Shown piece by piece: positions 1 to 13,390 of a stretch of DNA of 64,000 bases; position 1 is the stretch's first letter, and each line of letters starts with the position of its first letter. Position numbers and translations under genes: made by a program. The notes under the pieces were generated by a model. The model was not told the DNA's origin and ran no database searches. It worked only from the letters and a program-made list of their open reading frames with translations. The stretch spans positions 680,703 to 744,702 of the forward strand of contig CABFPE010000280.1 of NCBI GenBank assembly GCA_900660155.1. Reading direction: 5' to 3'. Origin of the DNA: Hofstenia miamia (lineage: Eukaryota; Xenacoelomorpha; Acoela; Hofsteniidae).

Positions 1-30
<30 letters not shown>
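1..30. repeat. TA microsatellite
   Basis: The window opens inside a run of TA dinucleotides that directly abuts a decayed LINE reverse transcriptase. The full length of the run is unknown because it continues upstream of the window. Confidence 0.95.
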
Positions 31-31
<1 letters not shown>

Positions 32-970
32 CATCGTTAGATATTGCAAAGGCATTTAATTCAATAAACCATTCTATTTTATTGGAAAAGTTAAAGCAGA
101 TTTATAATTTAAAGTGATTCATTAATAGTTATTTAAGTAATAAATACCAGTATGTAAAACTCAAAAAAGAAATATCAAATTCATTAGAACTAAACCATGG
201 AGTAGTGCAAAGATCAGTACTGGATCCATTACTATTTAAGTTACATATTAATGATATAGCTTAGCAAATCATGTACAATTTTGAGATATTATCATTTATT
301 GTAATGATATTTTAACTTTACAAAATTGCAATCATTCTTTAATAATAATTTGTTAAAACTAAATATTGAAAAAACTATATTTATGGTAATTAAGAATAGA
401 AGAAATGAATCAGAATTAGAAAGTATTAAGATATGTAACAACGAAATTAAGGGAATAACCAAAAATGAAATATTTGGGAGTAGTAATTGATAATAAATTT
501 AATTTTGAAGACGAGGCAAACAACATCATAAAGAAAATGGCGTATGTTATAAGACCAATTCAAAAAATTGGAAAGTTTATACCAATAGAATGGAGGATAA
601 TACTCTTTCGATCACTTGTTCTATCCCATTTCTTGTACTCATCTTGTTTATTAACGACCTTAAAGAAAAAAGCAAAAACGAAATTAGAAAGTATTTGAAT
701 TGGGAATACAAATAATTAGTATCAAAATCAAAAAGAAATAATGTGTAAATGCAATCGAAGATCATTAGAAGCTATTCAAAATATTAGATGTTTTGGAAAA
801 GAAAATCGGATATTTCTAATCATCTAAATCTAAGAACTATTACATTTGGACAACTAAGCAGAACAATAAATGAACACGAAACTAAGTCAACAATATCAGA
901 ACATCTAAAAAATGTGGATTAAATTATGACATCAAAGACGACTACATATATCAACACAAATTACCTCTAA
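31..970 (+). mobile_element. LINE (non-LTR retrotransposon) 3' fragment, decayed
   Basis: Translation in shifting frames gives the reverse-transcriptase signature of a Jockey/CR1-like LINE. Around 31-115 it reads LDIAKAFNSINHSILLEKL, which is RT motif A. Around 130-265 it reads QYVKLKK, then a worn GVPQGSVLGPLLF-type motif B and HINDIA. From 465 a 77-residue open stretch has KYLGVVIDNKFNF and ends in the RT thumb-like region RSLVLSHFLYSS. C-terminal homology seems to fade near 970 (YDIKDDYIYQHK). Endonuclease and upstream RT parts are missing, and several stops and frame changes interrupt it, so it is dead. Clade assignment within the Jockey/CR1 group is by eye only. Confidence 0.8.
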
Positions 971-3900
971 TCACCGTTTAATTACATAATAATATCTTTT
1001 AATTAAATAATGCACATTTAGCGGAAAAATTTTGTAAATTGACGATACTCAAGTTGAGCGAAATACATCTGTTCTAGCCTGTTTTTATTAAAATTAAAAA
1101 TTCCTAAATTTTTCAATATCGCTATGGACCAAATTGGATTACAATACAAGAAGTGAAAAAAATTATATAATATTTAAGAAGTTGGAAAAATATCAATTAT
1201 CTGACTTATAGAATAAGATGTAAAACTCAAGAACAATAAGTAAAAAATATTTATTAATTTATAAGTAGTATATAAATTTTACCGGGAAACAAATATTTAC
1301 AGTGATAACTAAGCTCATATGAAGAAAGTTGCATTATTTATATTCTTAATAAGTTCATAAGCTTAATACATGTATATGTTCATGAGAATTTAAAGAAATG
1401 TTGTTGTATGCGCGAGTTTAGAATTGTCAAAATTGTATTATTAAGTATACATTCTTTCTCTTACATTACAATAATATATTAACTAATATATTCAATTGAC
1501 TAATTATACGCCAAAACTAAATCCACGACTACAAGAATGCAATTATCTCAGCAATGGCCTTAATAATAGCGAGAGTCAATAAGTTTTTTATTGACAAGAA
1601 ATCTTTTAATGGTTTTGGATATGGCGAGCCCGGGCCCAGTTGTTACTCTGCCCCACAGTAAAAAAAGGAATCGTGATTAAAACAGGCAATACATTACTTA
1701 ATTAAATTTACGCATGACCATAATTTATATTTTAAGGAACATTAAATAATATTTAATATAAAAAATATTCTAAAAAAATTGAAATATTCCATTTTTAAGC
1801 AATGATGTGTGTTATAGTTCTTGAGATCATATTTCAATAAAAACTATAGCATTTATTCCCAAGGAATTTTTTTTATATTTTAATAGTGTTCACTCTTGAG
1901 GATGGGGTTGATAGGAACACATGTGTTTTACTATTCATATATCTTTTTACACTCTTTATGGAGCGAAAAGATACAATTAAGTTGTTCTAAAAAATTATAT
2001 ATATATATTTTTTTTTGTGGAACATTTGTTGATTCTCTAAATGTCTTCGCAGACTCCTGATTTTTGAAAAAATTGTCTATTATATGTAGTGTAATATATT
2101 CACTCGTAAACATTAGTAAATGGATGATAAACTTTTTTATTCTTGGGTAGAATTCTTTCTCAATCTCAATAATATATTCACTCGTAAACATAGTAAATGG
2201 ATGATATAATAAACTATCTGATAAACTAAAAATAGTTTAAGTAAAGGGCATTCGTCTAAAGAGAAAACTAGTAATACTCGCCACTAGTTATTTGGCGGAC
2301 TATGCCACTGGTATGTGAAGGTAACATTTAGCATTATATATATATATATATATATTTCTTAAATTTATCTTCATAATGGTTGATATCATACAGGGGGAAG
2401 AGGAAAGTTGTCTTTAAGTATAAAATAATGTTCTGCAAACAATATCAATTTAAATAATGTTAAAAATACCTAACTGAATTTTTACCCATGTTTAGGCCAA
2501 AACAATTATTTCGACAATGCCTTCGAGAAATATTGCCGCTAACAGCCTCTTGGTTATATTTTATTAGCTGAATAACTCTACTTTTGAATGCCAATTTTGA
2601 TTTATAATTCACATTAATTGCCATTCCAAATGCAATTTTGCCTGCGCAACTCGAAATTTTTCACTTATCTCACTAGCAAAATGGAATGCCGTATATGGTA
2701 GTCTATTAAGAGATGCTTTCCCAAAAAATAGAATTTAATACAATTAATGGTTTAATATTGGATTTTTCGATAGATATATGATCGTATTGAAGAAACTATC
2801 CTGAAAAGTGTAGTTCCACCTTCACCCTAGATCAAAATCATTTTGAAATATTCTAATGATCTGATGTTCCAATTAAGATAATGCCTCTATTTCGTATTTG
2901 GTTGAAATTAATTATCCAACAAGTACAACTGTATTAAGTTCAAAGCATGATGCACTGGCAGCTATGAATGTATTGTCTTTGTTTTTTATGGGAAAAATAT
3001 TCAAACAAATTTCATACGTCTATTATTTCAGATGCAGTGAAAACCTCAAGGATTATTTGAATCAATGAGACTCTTAGTGGGTACTCAATTTTTGATAGCA
3101 TATTTTAGCCAAATATAAGTTTTGACATTGAACTAACACATAGCGAGGAAATATAATTTGTTGTAAATTATTCGGCATGGTTGTTTTTCAAGGCTTTTGA
3201 TGAGGTTGTATAAAATCAGCTACTAAAATGGCTCTAAAATTGAAAAATTTTCCCTTATGAAAGTGCATTTTCATTAACAACAAACCTTTCTTAATGTTTG
3301 TTGGTGTACCCACTTGTTTAAATGTTGCGCGATTATCATCTGGTTAGAAGGAATATCTGTAGAATATTTTAAGTCACAAATTGAAACCCATTCGATTTCA
3401 ACTTTACTTATATTAGACTTAAAATTTATGGAAGTTCATTCTGTGGTTCGTATTAATCCTCTAAGCCTAAAGTATAAGCAATTGGTAGAATACCGGCCAT
3501 TTACAATTTAAGTCTAAGCAAAATGCAATCGAAATAGACGAGTTAAATCATGAGGCCCTCGTTTATAAACTTTTGCAGTGTATACGATATCCAAGGTTAT
3601 CAACATCAAACATGTTAAATTAGAAAATAGTTTTTTATCCCTTGTGACTTGCAGAACATTTTCATTTTAAGAGTTGATACTAAATTTTGAAAATTTGTAT
3701 GAGAAATTTTCTAAGTCAATATTTTGATAATCAACAGAAATTCATTTACCTAAAAGTTTAAAATTGGTCTGGTGCATTCATTTACGTATATTTCATTTCT
3801 ATCCTTTTCGTTAAGAATAGAGAACAAGAGCTCTTAATGTGGTTTCTTAACCTTCTTCAATAAAATTTATTTTATTCATACAAAGAAAGGATTTGAATTA

Positions 3901-6900
3901 CACTTAACTAAGGCTAGATTCAGAACTTAGATTAATTCAGGTAATATTATAAAGCATTTGCATGGTGTTGGCTAATTACAGTTGAAATTAGCATTAAGTA
4001 TTTTCGTTGTCACGCTTTTCTAAAGATTACCAATTAAGTGTTACATGTAAATGCTCAATTACACTTTATTTACACCGTGTGCTTGGTTTTGTATCGATGG
4101 TGCTATGTCCCGCTGGGTTTTCTACTGACGATTGAGCCACCATTGTGACGACTTGGTTGGTGTTAATAGTTGTTCTGATTGCGACTACGTGCCAGCTATC
4201 ATGTCAAAACATCGATTGTCTTTTAATTGGTCTATGTGCGCATAAATATTATCTACTTAGATTATAGGAATTTTGACTGATCTGAAAAATCATGAGGTGC
4301 GAATTGAAGACGTTTTACTTTCTGTAACATTCCTATCTTAGAGTTTGGCATTTCAAGATTCTAAACCTTCCGCAAGCAGCCATCTACGTAGAGTTCTTCT
4401 AGGTTCATTACGAAACGATTTAAGGTTTTGCAAACGAAATCAATGATAAACTAGAATTTTTCTTACTTCAAATTTTGGTTAAGTTGAGAATGTGTTGTGA
4501 AAAATTGTGCCTGATGTGGAATTTTCTGAGTCTACATCCAGGGTGCAAGTGGTTTGGGTTTTGTCAGTTTTGACAGAATTTACTTTTTTGGGTTGTATTT
4601 TTAGAAAAGGCTATTGGGTTGGGTTGTTTTTCAAAATATGGGTCGGGTTTGATTAAATTTATAATATGACTCGTTGACTTTTACATTTTGTGACCGAACA
4701 GAAAATTGCATGTCTCAGAAATCAATTGTTTTGATGTAACCTTGGAGAAATTTGTTTGAGAATGTAGACAAAACGGTTTGTGACTTTAAAGTCACAATCA
4801 GAAACTTAGGGTTAATAAGCAATGAATTTTATGTTTCCAGGGTTGCCACATAAAAATTGAATTAAATAAATCTTATTACGTATCATCAACTGTTTAAGTG
4901 ATTTTTCATTTATTGCTACATAATTTTTTCTGCAACCAATTTTTGTAAAATTTCATAAAATGTCCTACGAATAGTTCTCAAGAACGTGTGTAACACACGC
5001 AAAATACTTTGACTTACTGCAGGCGCTTAGCCAAAATTTTCAAATGAAGGGAAATCAAAACATTTTATTGGCTAGAAGTTTAATCAAACACTTAAAAACC
5101 TTATTTCAAATATACAATTTTCAAGAACGTTCGGAGCTACATTCCATTCTAATCAACTAACTTTTGATGAAAATGAAGGCAGCACTACTAAAATTCATAA
5201 AGTAAAATAATAGCGACTGACAAGTGCAAGTAATTCATTACTTTACATGTATAATGACAGACAACTCTAGCTTGATGAGCATTCTTTTCACATTGGCTAT
5301 TGCTTCTGGCAAATTGCAGGTAACTGCAAAAGTGCTTACATTGCTGGGAATAACTGAGAACAGCATGTGTCCATTGCACCAATTACTGTTTGAGGCCAAT
5401 GTTCGGATGCCATTATATTCGCCGCATTTGCCATTATTGACGCCATAAGCCTGTAACAGCTAAGATGTTGAATCACTTAATGTACATGCAGTCCTCCAAT
5501 CATATTTTTATAAGATCGCATGCAACTTTTAGATAGTTATTTTGAATAGCAGAGAATGGTAATTTACATTCACACTTGCAGTCTTCAATCCTTCACAAAA
5601 ATCTTAATCACCTCCTCTGAATCTATACCAAAGCAGGACTCAGAAACTTCTGCTGAGTATAGATATTGTGCAACAGCATAAGAATTGAAAATCTTTGAAA
5701 CTACCAATTTCAATTGACAATTGCAACATACTTCCTAAAGATAGAATGATGCAATCTTTGTAACATGAAAGTTTCAACTAAGATTTTCTTTTGCAGAATG
5801 ATTACTAAGTATTTGACATCTCGTTGATTTGGAACAATTTCACCATTAATTGTCAACCTATGATTAATAGTTTTCGATACGGTTTGATTTTTATATCATT
5901 GTGCTTCTTTTATCTTCTATTTATTATGATATTCATTTATTTTATTGATTTTTTCACTTATTGGTTACAGTGTTAGACATGCTTCCTAATTGAATTAATG
6001 ATTGCCCCATCAGAATGTTTTGCGATGTTACTACTTCCTGATGCTGGTATAACTTTTGTCGAATCAATTATATCTCATTGAAGAGCTCCAATTAAAATTT
6101 GTTAAATAGAAGTGAAGAGGTTTTGCCACTTGTTTTACGGTCTGAATTCTACTCTGGAAAATCTAATTGGGATAATGCATCTATGCTATTAAGTAATTTA
6201 TTCTGAAAGGGTGTATTAAATGCTCAAGCATGGTCCAAAAATATTATTTACAACAGATGCATCATTACTATCCAACCAGGATGCCGGTAACAGAGCATCA
6301 GTAGTAGAATGGTTTCTCTTCTATGAAGAATTGCAGAATCAATTTATCAAGGCGCTGGCTTTCAAAAATATAAATTATTTGATCACGTAATTTTCAAAGA
6401 ATAATTTCTTTCTATTAATGTTGGTTTCAAAGTTCAATCCTTAATCACTCGGCTAAGGCTTGTTGTATCAATTTGGTTTTAAGTTTATTTGATTGGAAAT
6501 TAATAAATACATGTAGAAAAGTTATATGAAGTAGAATCTAAGGTGGTATAGTATGTTGCTTTATTAGAAAAAATTGGTATTTTTATTGATAGGTTTTCTT
6601 CAAGAAACGATATGATTAAATAATTAGCATCGATTTAGTTTAGAAATATTGAAAAATTATGATAAACTCGAAAAAATCTGAAATATTGTTACACTGTAAT
6701 TATTTTGTCGATACGTAATATTGAAAAATAATAAAGTAGTTTAATAATTTATCTTTAAAATTTTGTTGGATTTTTTCCTTTTTGGTAATATGTAAATACA
6801 GGAAATAAAATCTGTCTTACCTTAAAAAAAGGATAGACCGTTTTCAAACATTTTTCCAAATTTATTATTTAATTTACAAATCCAGATATATGGAGAAATC

Positions 6901-7268
6901 TATTGATGAGAGTGCTGAGACGTAATGTTAAAAAACTGTACTGAAATGGTTAAAAAATTCACTATTTTTCATTGCGAAAGACGTTTTAAGTTCTAATAAA
7001 AGTAAGTGCGAGTAAATACAACTTTAGCTGTTTTTTATGTAAATAGACCCACTGAGCCGTTAAAGCTTGCGATGTCTCCGTGTAGCTTAGAAGGAATATG
7101 AAGTGAAAAACACTTCTTTGCCCTGTTGTGTTTTCAGATTTTGATATATTTATTAGTTCGTAATTCATAATATGGGTTTAAATTTTTTTCAACTGGCATC
7201 AAAAATTTAAAAATAATTATCCAGGCAGATTAATAGATCAAATGATCATTCACGAAACATGCAGCAAT
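971..7268. other. AT-rich non-coding stretch
   Basis: I see no gene I can support here. It includes a short TA run (2336-2355), a pair of about 35-bp direct repeats near 2093-2128 and 2170-2206, a GC-richer patch near 1620-1660, and runs of GGGTT/GGGTCGGG-type sequence near 4550-4650 that look like a worn DNA-transposon end. Short open stretches at 5188-5450 and 6220-6390 are not recognisable as proteins. Confidence 0.6.
2093..2206. repeat. Two short direct repeats
   Basis: The phrase ATATTCACTCGTAAACAT followed by AGTAAATGGATGATA occurs at about 2096-2129 and again at about 2172-2204. The copies are about 76 bp apart and differ by a base or two. It may be a local slip duplication. Confidence 0.8.
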
Positions 7269-8621
7269 ATTGGTGTCACATTGCTTATATCAAGTGCTAT
7301 GTAAAGAATTGGATGAACCATTAAAGGCCTCTTTTAAATTCATTAATTTAATGAATTCCTGAATTTTGCAAGTCACCTTATTTAAATGCAGCGTTTTGAT
7401 ATGATAATATATAGTTTTCTATTCAATAGCCTTTAACAAAGGATTCCCTCAGATTTGTTTTGTTCAGCAATCTTTGATAAATGGCTATTTTGTTATTATC
7501 TATATATGTTTAATGAATTCCGGCAGACGTTGATCATCTGGATTATTTATATTCCAATGAATGCTCTTTGATTTTTTGTTATAAATAAAGCACAAGTGTT
7601 GATATGCGCAAGGCATCTTTGTTTTTGCTAAAAAATAAAGATAACACGAATTCATTCCAAAACTTGGTTTTTATTTATAAGTGGGAACAGCTAACTGTTT
7701 TAAATGTTTCCTTTTCATTTTCTTAATTAACTGTAAATATTTTTCCAACCACTTCCTCGCGCAGCAATGGGCTTTTGTGTGAGCGTGAGACATCATTTTA
7801 TCCAAACAAAGCCTGCGATTGTTTCTGCTCAACATTTTCATTTTTCATACATATTTTTGCAACTGCGAGAGACTGCTTTAATTTTTGTGTATTTTCTAAA
7901 CAAGCCTCCAGCTCTCGTTGTTTAGTTTCCAAATATTTTATGTCNATTGGTGTCACATTGCTTATATCAAGTGCTATGTAAAGAATTGGATGAACCATTA
8001 AAGGCCTCTTTTAAATTCATTAATTTAATGAATTCCTGAATTTTGCAAGTCACCTTATTTAAATGCAGCGTTTTGATATGATAATATATAGTTTTCTATT
8101 CAATAGCCTTTAACAAAGGATTCCCTCAGATTTGTTTTGTTCAGCAATCTTTGATAAATGGCTATTTTGTTATTATCTATATATGTTTAATGAATTCCGG
8201 CAGACGTTGATCATCTGGATTATTTATATTCCAATGAATGCTCTTTGATTTTTTGTTATAAATAAAGCACAAGTGTTGATATGCGCAAGGCATCTTTGTT
8301 TTTGCTAAAAAATAAAGATAACACGAATTCATTCCAAAACTTGGTTTTTATTTATAAGTGGGAACAGCTAACTGTTTTAAATGTTTCCTTTTCATTTTCT
8401 TAATTAACTGTAAATATTTTTCCAACCACTTCCTCGCGCAGCAATGGGCTTTTGTGTGAGCGTGAGACATCATTTTATCCAAACAAAGCCTGCGATTGTT
8501 TCTGCTCAACATTTTCATTTTTCATACATATTTTTGCAACTGCGAGAGACTGCTTTAATTTTTGTGTATTTTCTAAACAAGCCTCCAGCTCTCGTTGTTT
8601 AGTTTCCAAATATTTTATGTC
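7269..8621. repeat. Exact 676-bp tandem duplication with a single N at the joint
   Basis: Bases 7269-7944 recur at 7946-8621 with no difference that I can see by eye, offset by 677. The only base between the copies is an N at 7945. A perfect repeat joined by one N is the usual mark of two contig ends that overlap but were not merged, so only one copy probably exists in the genome. The block contains the tail of a coding-like segment on the minus strand (see 8475-8687). Confidence 0.93.
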
Positions 8622-8687
8622 ATCGTTGAATTTTTTAAATATTATTTCCTCTTGATTTTCGTAAATATTTTGCGCTGACTTTTTCTC
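8475..8687 (-). pseudogene. Coding-like coiled-coil segment, unrecognised
   Basis: On the minus strand 70 codons are open after an in-frame stop. They read as a charged helical protein with KYLETKQRELEACLENTQK and KQSLAVAKICMKNENVEQKQ, and end QALFG-stop. Two nucleotides after that stop another frame is open for 41 residues (KAHCCARKWLEKYLQLIKKM then KRKHLKQLAVPTYK) and stops on an AATAAA. A third frame upstream (about 8730-8640) reads MHEKIKRCMINNRRLREKV. Protein-like sequence hopping between three frames suggests a decayed gene or pseudogene rather than a live exon. I do not recognise the family. The 3' part is repeated at 7798-7944 by the tandem duplication. Confidence 0.35.
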
Positions 8688-10940
8688 TTAGCCTTCTATT
8701 ATTTATCATGCATCGCTTTATCTTTTCATGCATTCAAAAGTCAATCACCGACTTCGAACGAACTACACTGAAATGCTGACTAATGCCAATCTGAAACACT
8801 TTCGATTGTTTAGCACAATGATCCCAAATGTATTTATGAAACTTTAACACATCAGCAGAATTATTTCTAAGCGATGAGAAAACATTGATTTTTAAGCATT
8901 AACTACTAAATTTCTACATTGTTTTAAAACAATTAAAATATGAGAATTTTTGTAGAAACTATCCTTAATTATTAATATATATTACTTCAATGCATTTTTT
9001 ACATGTTATGCTTTTTCATTGAAAGTGAGGGGTCTGATTAGTATTAGTCCCATAGATGAACAGCCTTTGTAATGATTATACACGATTTAACTATAAAATT
9101 TACTAGAAAAATGTCAACCCATGTGGTATTCATTTTTTATTTATTCTTTTGATTCAGTTTGGGTTTTAATTTCAGCTGGAAGTTGCTTTGCCAACGGCTG
9201 ATGTTTTTGAACTTTTTGGTTTTGATTTCCCTTATTGTCCCTTATCACAAATAATTTCTTCTATAAATAGAGGTAAACTCCGAATTTTCCTTATGTATCC
9301 TTTGTTGGGATATATGAGAGAATATCTATAAAGCAAACAATGTTTTCGAATGAAGTTACTTGAGATTTTCATTAATAGTAAATTAATATCAATGCAGAAT
9401 TTGAAATAGTTTTTGGGTGTGAATTGTATTTCAATGACACAATGTTGTACCAAAAAATAATGTTCTGTGCTTGTTAGTTATTCCAGTTAATGCGTGAAGC
9501 AGAGCTGCAAGGGTGTCCACCCGATCCACGATGATCCACTAACCGCCTCACTTTCTTTACAATGGTAATTGTTCCACTCGTGGTAATATATGCAAATTTG
9601 AAGATGAGTTGAGTTAATAGTAATTCAAAGCTTATAACTTTAAATTTTTAAATTAATCTTTGATTTTACAATCGATTGAGACCAATTGTTTAATGGGCCG
9701 GATTGTCTTAATTTATAAAAATCGGTTAAGTACCAATTGTTTTGGGTTTCCAACATTTTCAAATTCGGATTGCGCTTTAGAGACTGCTATGCATCAAGTA
9801 ATAATTGTAGAATATTTTTTAATACTTAATATCCAATATAACACTTGAATCATGATCAATGATATATCAGCATTTTTAGAATGATTCATTAGTATATATA
9901 GACTGTTTATTTCTTCGAATGTATTTAAGTAAGCATTGTGACTAAAAATGATCATCGAATAGCAGATTGATATTTTTATATCAAATGTGAGTAAAGCAGC
10001 ATGTTTGGATTTTCATTGTAAGTTTTTCTTAATGTTAATCACAATCGCTTCTGTTGTTTATAATGATCTTGACATACGTCAACTAATGTTTAAATAACTT
10101 ATTTTATTTGCTTCATTCAAAGACAACTGCACAGAAGTGAATTTTCTGTAATGAAATCAAAATTGATTCAATGTGTTCATCTTCTTTCAAATAAAAAAAC
10201 TCAAAAGTTAACGTTGCTTAAAAAGTTTTAACGTTATTGTTTTATTCACATGTTGTTTTTCAAAATGATTGTTTGGATTTCTCCTAATTTGCAAAAGTGT
10301 TAAACTCATCAATCATCAATTTCGTTTAGTTCTTGCAGTTTTTATGGAAATCGTCAGAAATATTAACATAATAGAAGAAATATTTTTAGTCTAACCAAAT
10401 AAGTCATCAGACCCCATTATAAACCTGGAAATTCGAAGTTTCCAATTTTAACTCGAATTATCCAGATGAAATGTTAAAAACTAAAATTTCATTGTGTTCT
10501 AAATTTTAAATATTTTCACCAAACTCAATATTTATCATTAGAATTTACATCACATTAATTAATGTTGAAGACTAGTTCACAGCTTTAGCGATATTTCTAC
10601 TGCTTGTCACTATCAGGTTAAAATTATAAATACTTATAATGGACAAATTGGTTATATTTTAAGTTAATATAGTTTAAGAAATGACAAACAGAGGAGTTTA
10701 TTGAACATTAGCAGGTAAAAATAACTCCTTTAAAGTTTTTATGGGAAAACATAACTTTCTTATTTTATTTAATTCAATGGAAGAACAAATCAAATGTTAA
10801 GTAAAACTAACCGTTAGTATTCAAATTACATTTAATTCTTGTACTCAACTTTTACATTATAGGCTGCGCGCAAACGATGCAACTTTTGTTGCTAAATTAA
10901 TTGTAGCGAGCAATGTGATAGAAACTAGTTGGAATTCCAA

Positions 10941-11035
10941 AATATTTGAGATGCATAAAAAAGACACTTTTGCAAAAATTTCTCAAAGGTGAGGGGCACT
11001 AACACCCGGGTGCCTTTTCCCTAAAGCCATGCCTG
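10941..11035. mobile_element. hAT-type MITE, 3' end fragment
   Basis: The stretch AATATTTGAG...GACACTTTTGCAAAA, then GGGGCACT...CACCCGGGTGCC and CTAAAGCCATGCCTG, matches the right-hand end of the element at 29811-30075 and, more loosely, that at 26920-27201. The left end is not visible, so this is a 5'-truncated or heavily worn copy. Confidence 0.6.
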
Positions 11036-13229
11036 TATTGTTTGTTATAAAAATCAAACAAATTAGTAGAATTTCAAGAGAAAAATTAAGGTTTGTTTAT
11101 TTAAAAACAATCACTGTTGGTCATATCCACTGGATTGAAGGGACGTAATATATCGAAAACTATTGCCCTTTAAGCAATTGTGCATAGTTGTATAGTTTGT
11201 TGTTTTGAATGTACATATTAGTTTGTAGAATTGATTTTGTTTAGTGTGAGCAATAAATTTGATTCAAATCTCCAGATTTCAAAGCTTTTTATATTAAATC
11301 CAGCATTTTATTTATGGATTTGTTCTTTGATACATTGGTTATGAAATGAGAAAAATTTTTAACGAAGATCTTTAGTTTAAAAACATTTTGTTAATTCAAT
11401 GCTTGTTGTTGCAAAAATTTCTGATAAATTCATTTTGAAATTGCAAATACATTTTCTATGAATGGTAAAAATGTCTGTTTAATAGTCAATTTTAAGCATT
11501 TGGTGTTTTTCGAATTAAATCGCCAATTCAACAAATATTGCTGTTCTTTTATTCGACTTAAGCTCACAAACGCAAGCGGAAATGTTTCTAAAATCAAAAC
11601 TAAATAATGGAGTAAACCTACAGTCGTGGTCTTCCGGAATATTTTCTTATTACCAAAGTCTTAATTAATTTTACCGAAAATCATTTTATAAAATGGAAAT
11701 CTCGTTTTGCAAAAATAATTAAATGCGCTTTAACACAATTCATATCAGAGTTGCATACCGGCCGGCCTGCAGGCTTTACAGGCCGGATTTTTGAAGGCCT
11801 TATCGGCCGCAAATAAAAAAGAAACATAGCCTTTCAAAAACCATCTAAATATAATCGTCGCCTAAATTAATGTAAATACTGTAACTAAATGTAACTACTG
11901 TAAGTAACTTTAGTGTACAAGTGAATCCACTGAAGAAGAAATGTTTCTTCCTAGGTGCATGTAGTACTATGCAGAATGCATATGGAAATAATTCGTAGTT
12001 AAGAAACAACTACAACACTTAGTAGGCTTGTGCAACACTGATCCATATAAAACAGTCGGTTCCTTAGTCAATCATATCCGTTAACGGCCGGTTTTGTTCA
12101 CTACCGTTTTGAGCCACCGCAAAATGCGTGTAAAACACTTTTTCTCGCAATAGACAGATAATTTCTGAAAAACTGTAACAATGTCGTAAAATATATAATG
12201 CAGAACTAAAACTAGCAAGGCATGCAGCATCAACTAGGTAAATTTAAAAATTTAATGTCATGCAGAATTTATTGATGTAGTTTCCAAAGTTGCCTGGAAT
12301 TAAGTAATCTTAAATTTTATAAGGGATTTTAAAAAATCCTATCTAAAAAGCAATACTGAATAATTTTGAAAAAATTTCATCGCATTTTAAAATTTCAACA
12401 ATTTTGTGTTAACCAAATTTTACACAATTACCAAACACGAAATAGATAAATTATTGGTTTAACGTTGTATACCCACCAATTGATTTGACCTTGAAGGCAA
12501 ACCAGTCTGTCAGTTCTGAAAAATTTCGTCTGTGTGGCTATTGTTTTACCGGCTGGTCGATCCGGATTTCAACCCTTATATAGAGCTACATGCAAGGTTG
12601 TTAATTATTGTATTTTAATAGTATTGCAATATAAAAAAATAAAATATATAATTGCAATTACACAAAGAATAGAGAATTGCAATAATAAATTACACAAATT
12701 TAATTTTTTACAGATATACGTGATATGCATTAACCCAAACATGATGTGTATTTTGCAACGAAATTAATTTTTAATTCGAAAACTAAATTTGTTTAATTAT
12801 GCACGCTGCAATAATTTTGAAAATTATCATGTAAAAACCGTGGTTACATGTATTTCTGCAGCGCTTTCAAATTGCATTTAAACATCGTTTTCATACATGT
12901 AGTGAAATTGTTGAATTACGTATAAATCTTTTATTTCTGAGAGTAAAATTTCTTGATACTGGATTGTTTATTTTTGTTAAGTTTGGTTATTATATGATTA
13001 ATGTTTGTTTAAAGATTTTATATTATAAACTAAGTAAATTTAATAATTTTTGCTTTTGGTAGAGATTGTAGTAGGTAACTAAAACAAATGTGTTTTGCGT
13101 GTCCGATGGACAAATGGACCCGGGTGTCGTCCATTGAATAGCGGTGTGCAATAAACAAACCCAACCGTCAAAATTTATATAGTGCACGAATACTTAAGTA
13201 AACAACCAATTGAAATTTTCCTGTGCGTG

Positions 13230-13390
13230 GAGGGTTGACAATGGCAACAACCGGCGTTTGTTGTGTTCGTCTGAGCTGGGAGCGTTAATTGCGTTAGCCG
13301 AGCGCATACGTGTTTATAAACACCCTGCAACCAAACACATGGCGACATGGTGGCGAACGTCGAGCATTTTCTCTGACACACTTACGTAAA
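13230..13390. promoter_or_regulatory. GC-richer island, possible regulatory element
   Basis: This block stands out from its AT-rich surroundings. It holds GGAGCGTTAATTGCGTTAGCC (a homeodomain-type TAATTG core) and several E-box-like and CG-containing words. A 68-codon open frame on the minus strand covers the same bases but has no recognisable domain. A regulatory role is inferred from composition only. Confidence 0.2.

Noticed and set aside
5188-5450. Cysteine-containing open frames on both strands (for example a minus-strand frame reading GKCGEYNG)
   Set aside because: Different frames look equally protein-like over the same bases, none gives a known domain, and no splice context supports an exon.
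6220-6390. 56-codon frame containing LFTTDASLLSNQ
   Set aside because: FTTDAS recalls a retroelement RNase H start, but the expected following residues are absent and nothing else around it supports such an element.
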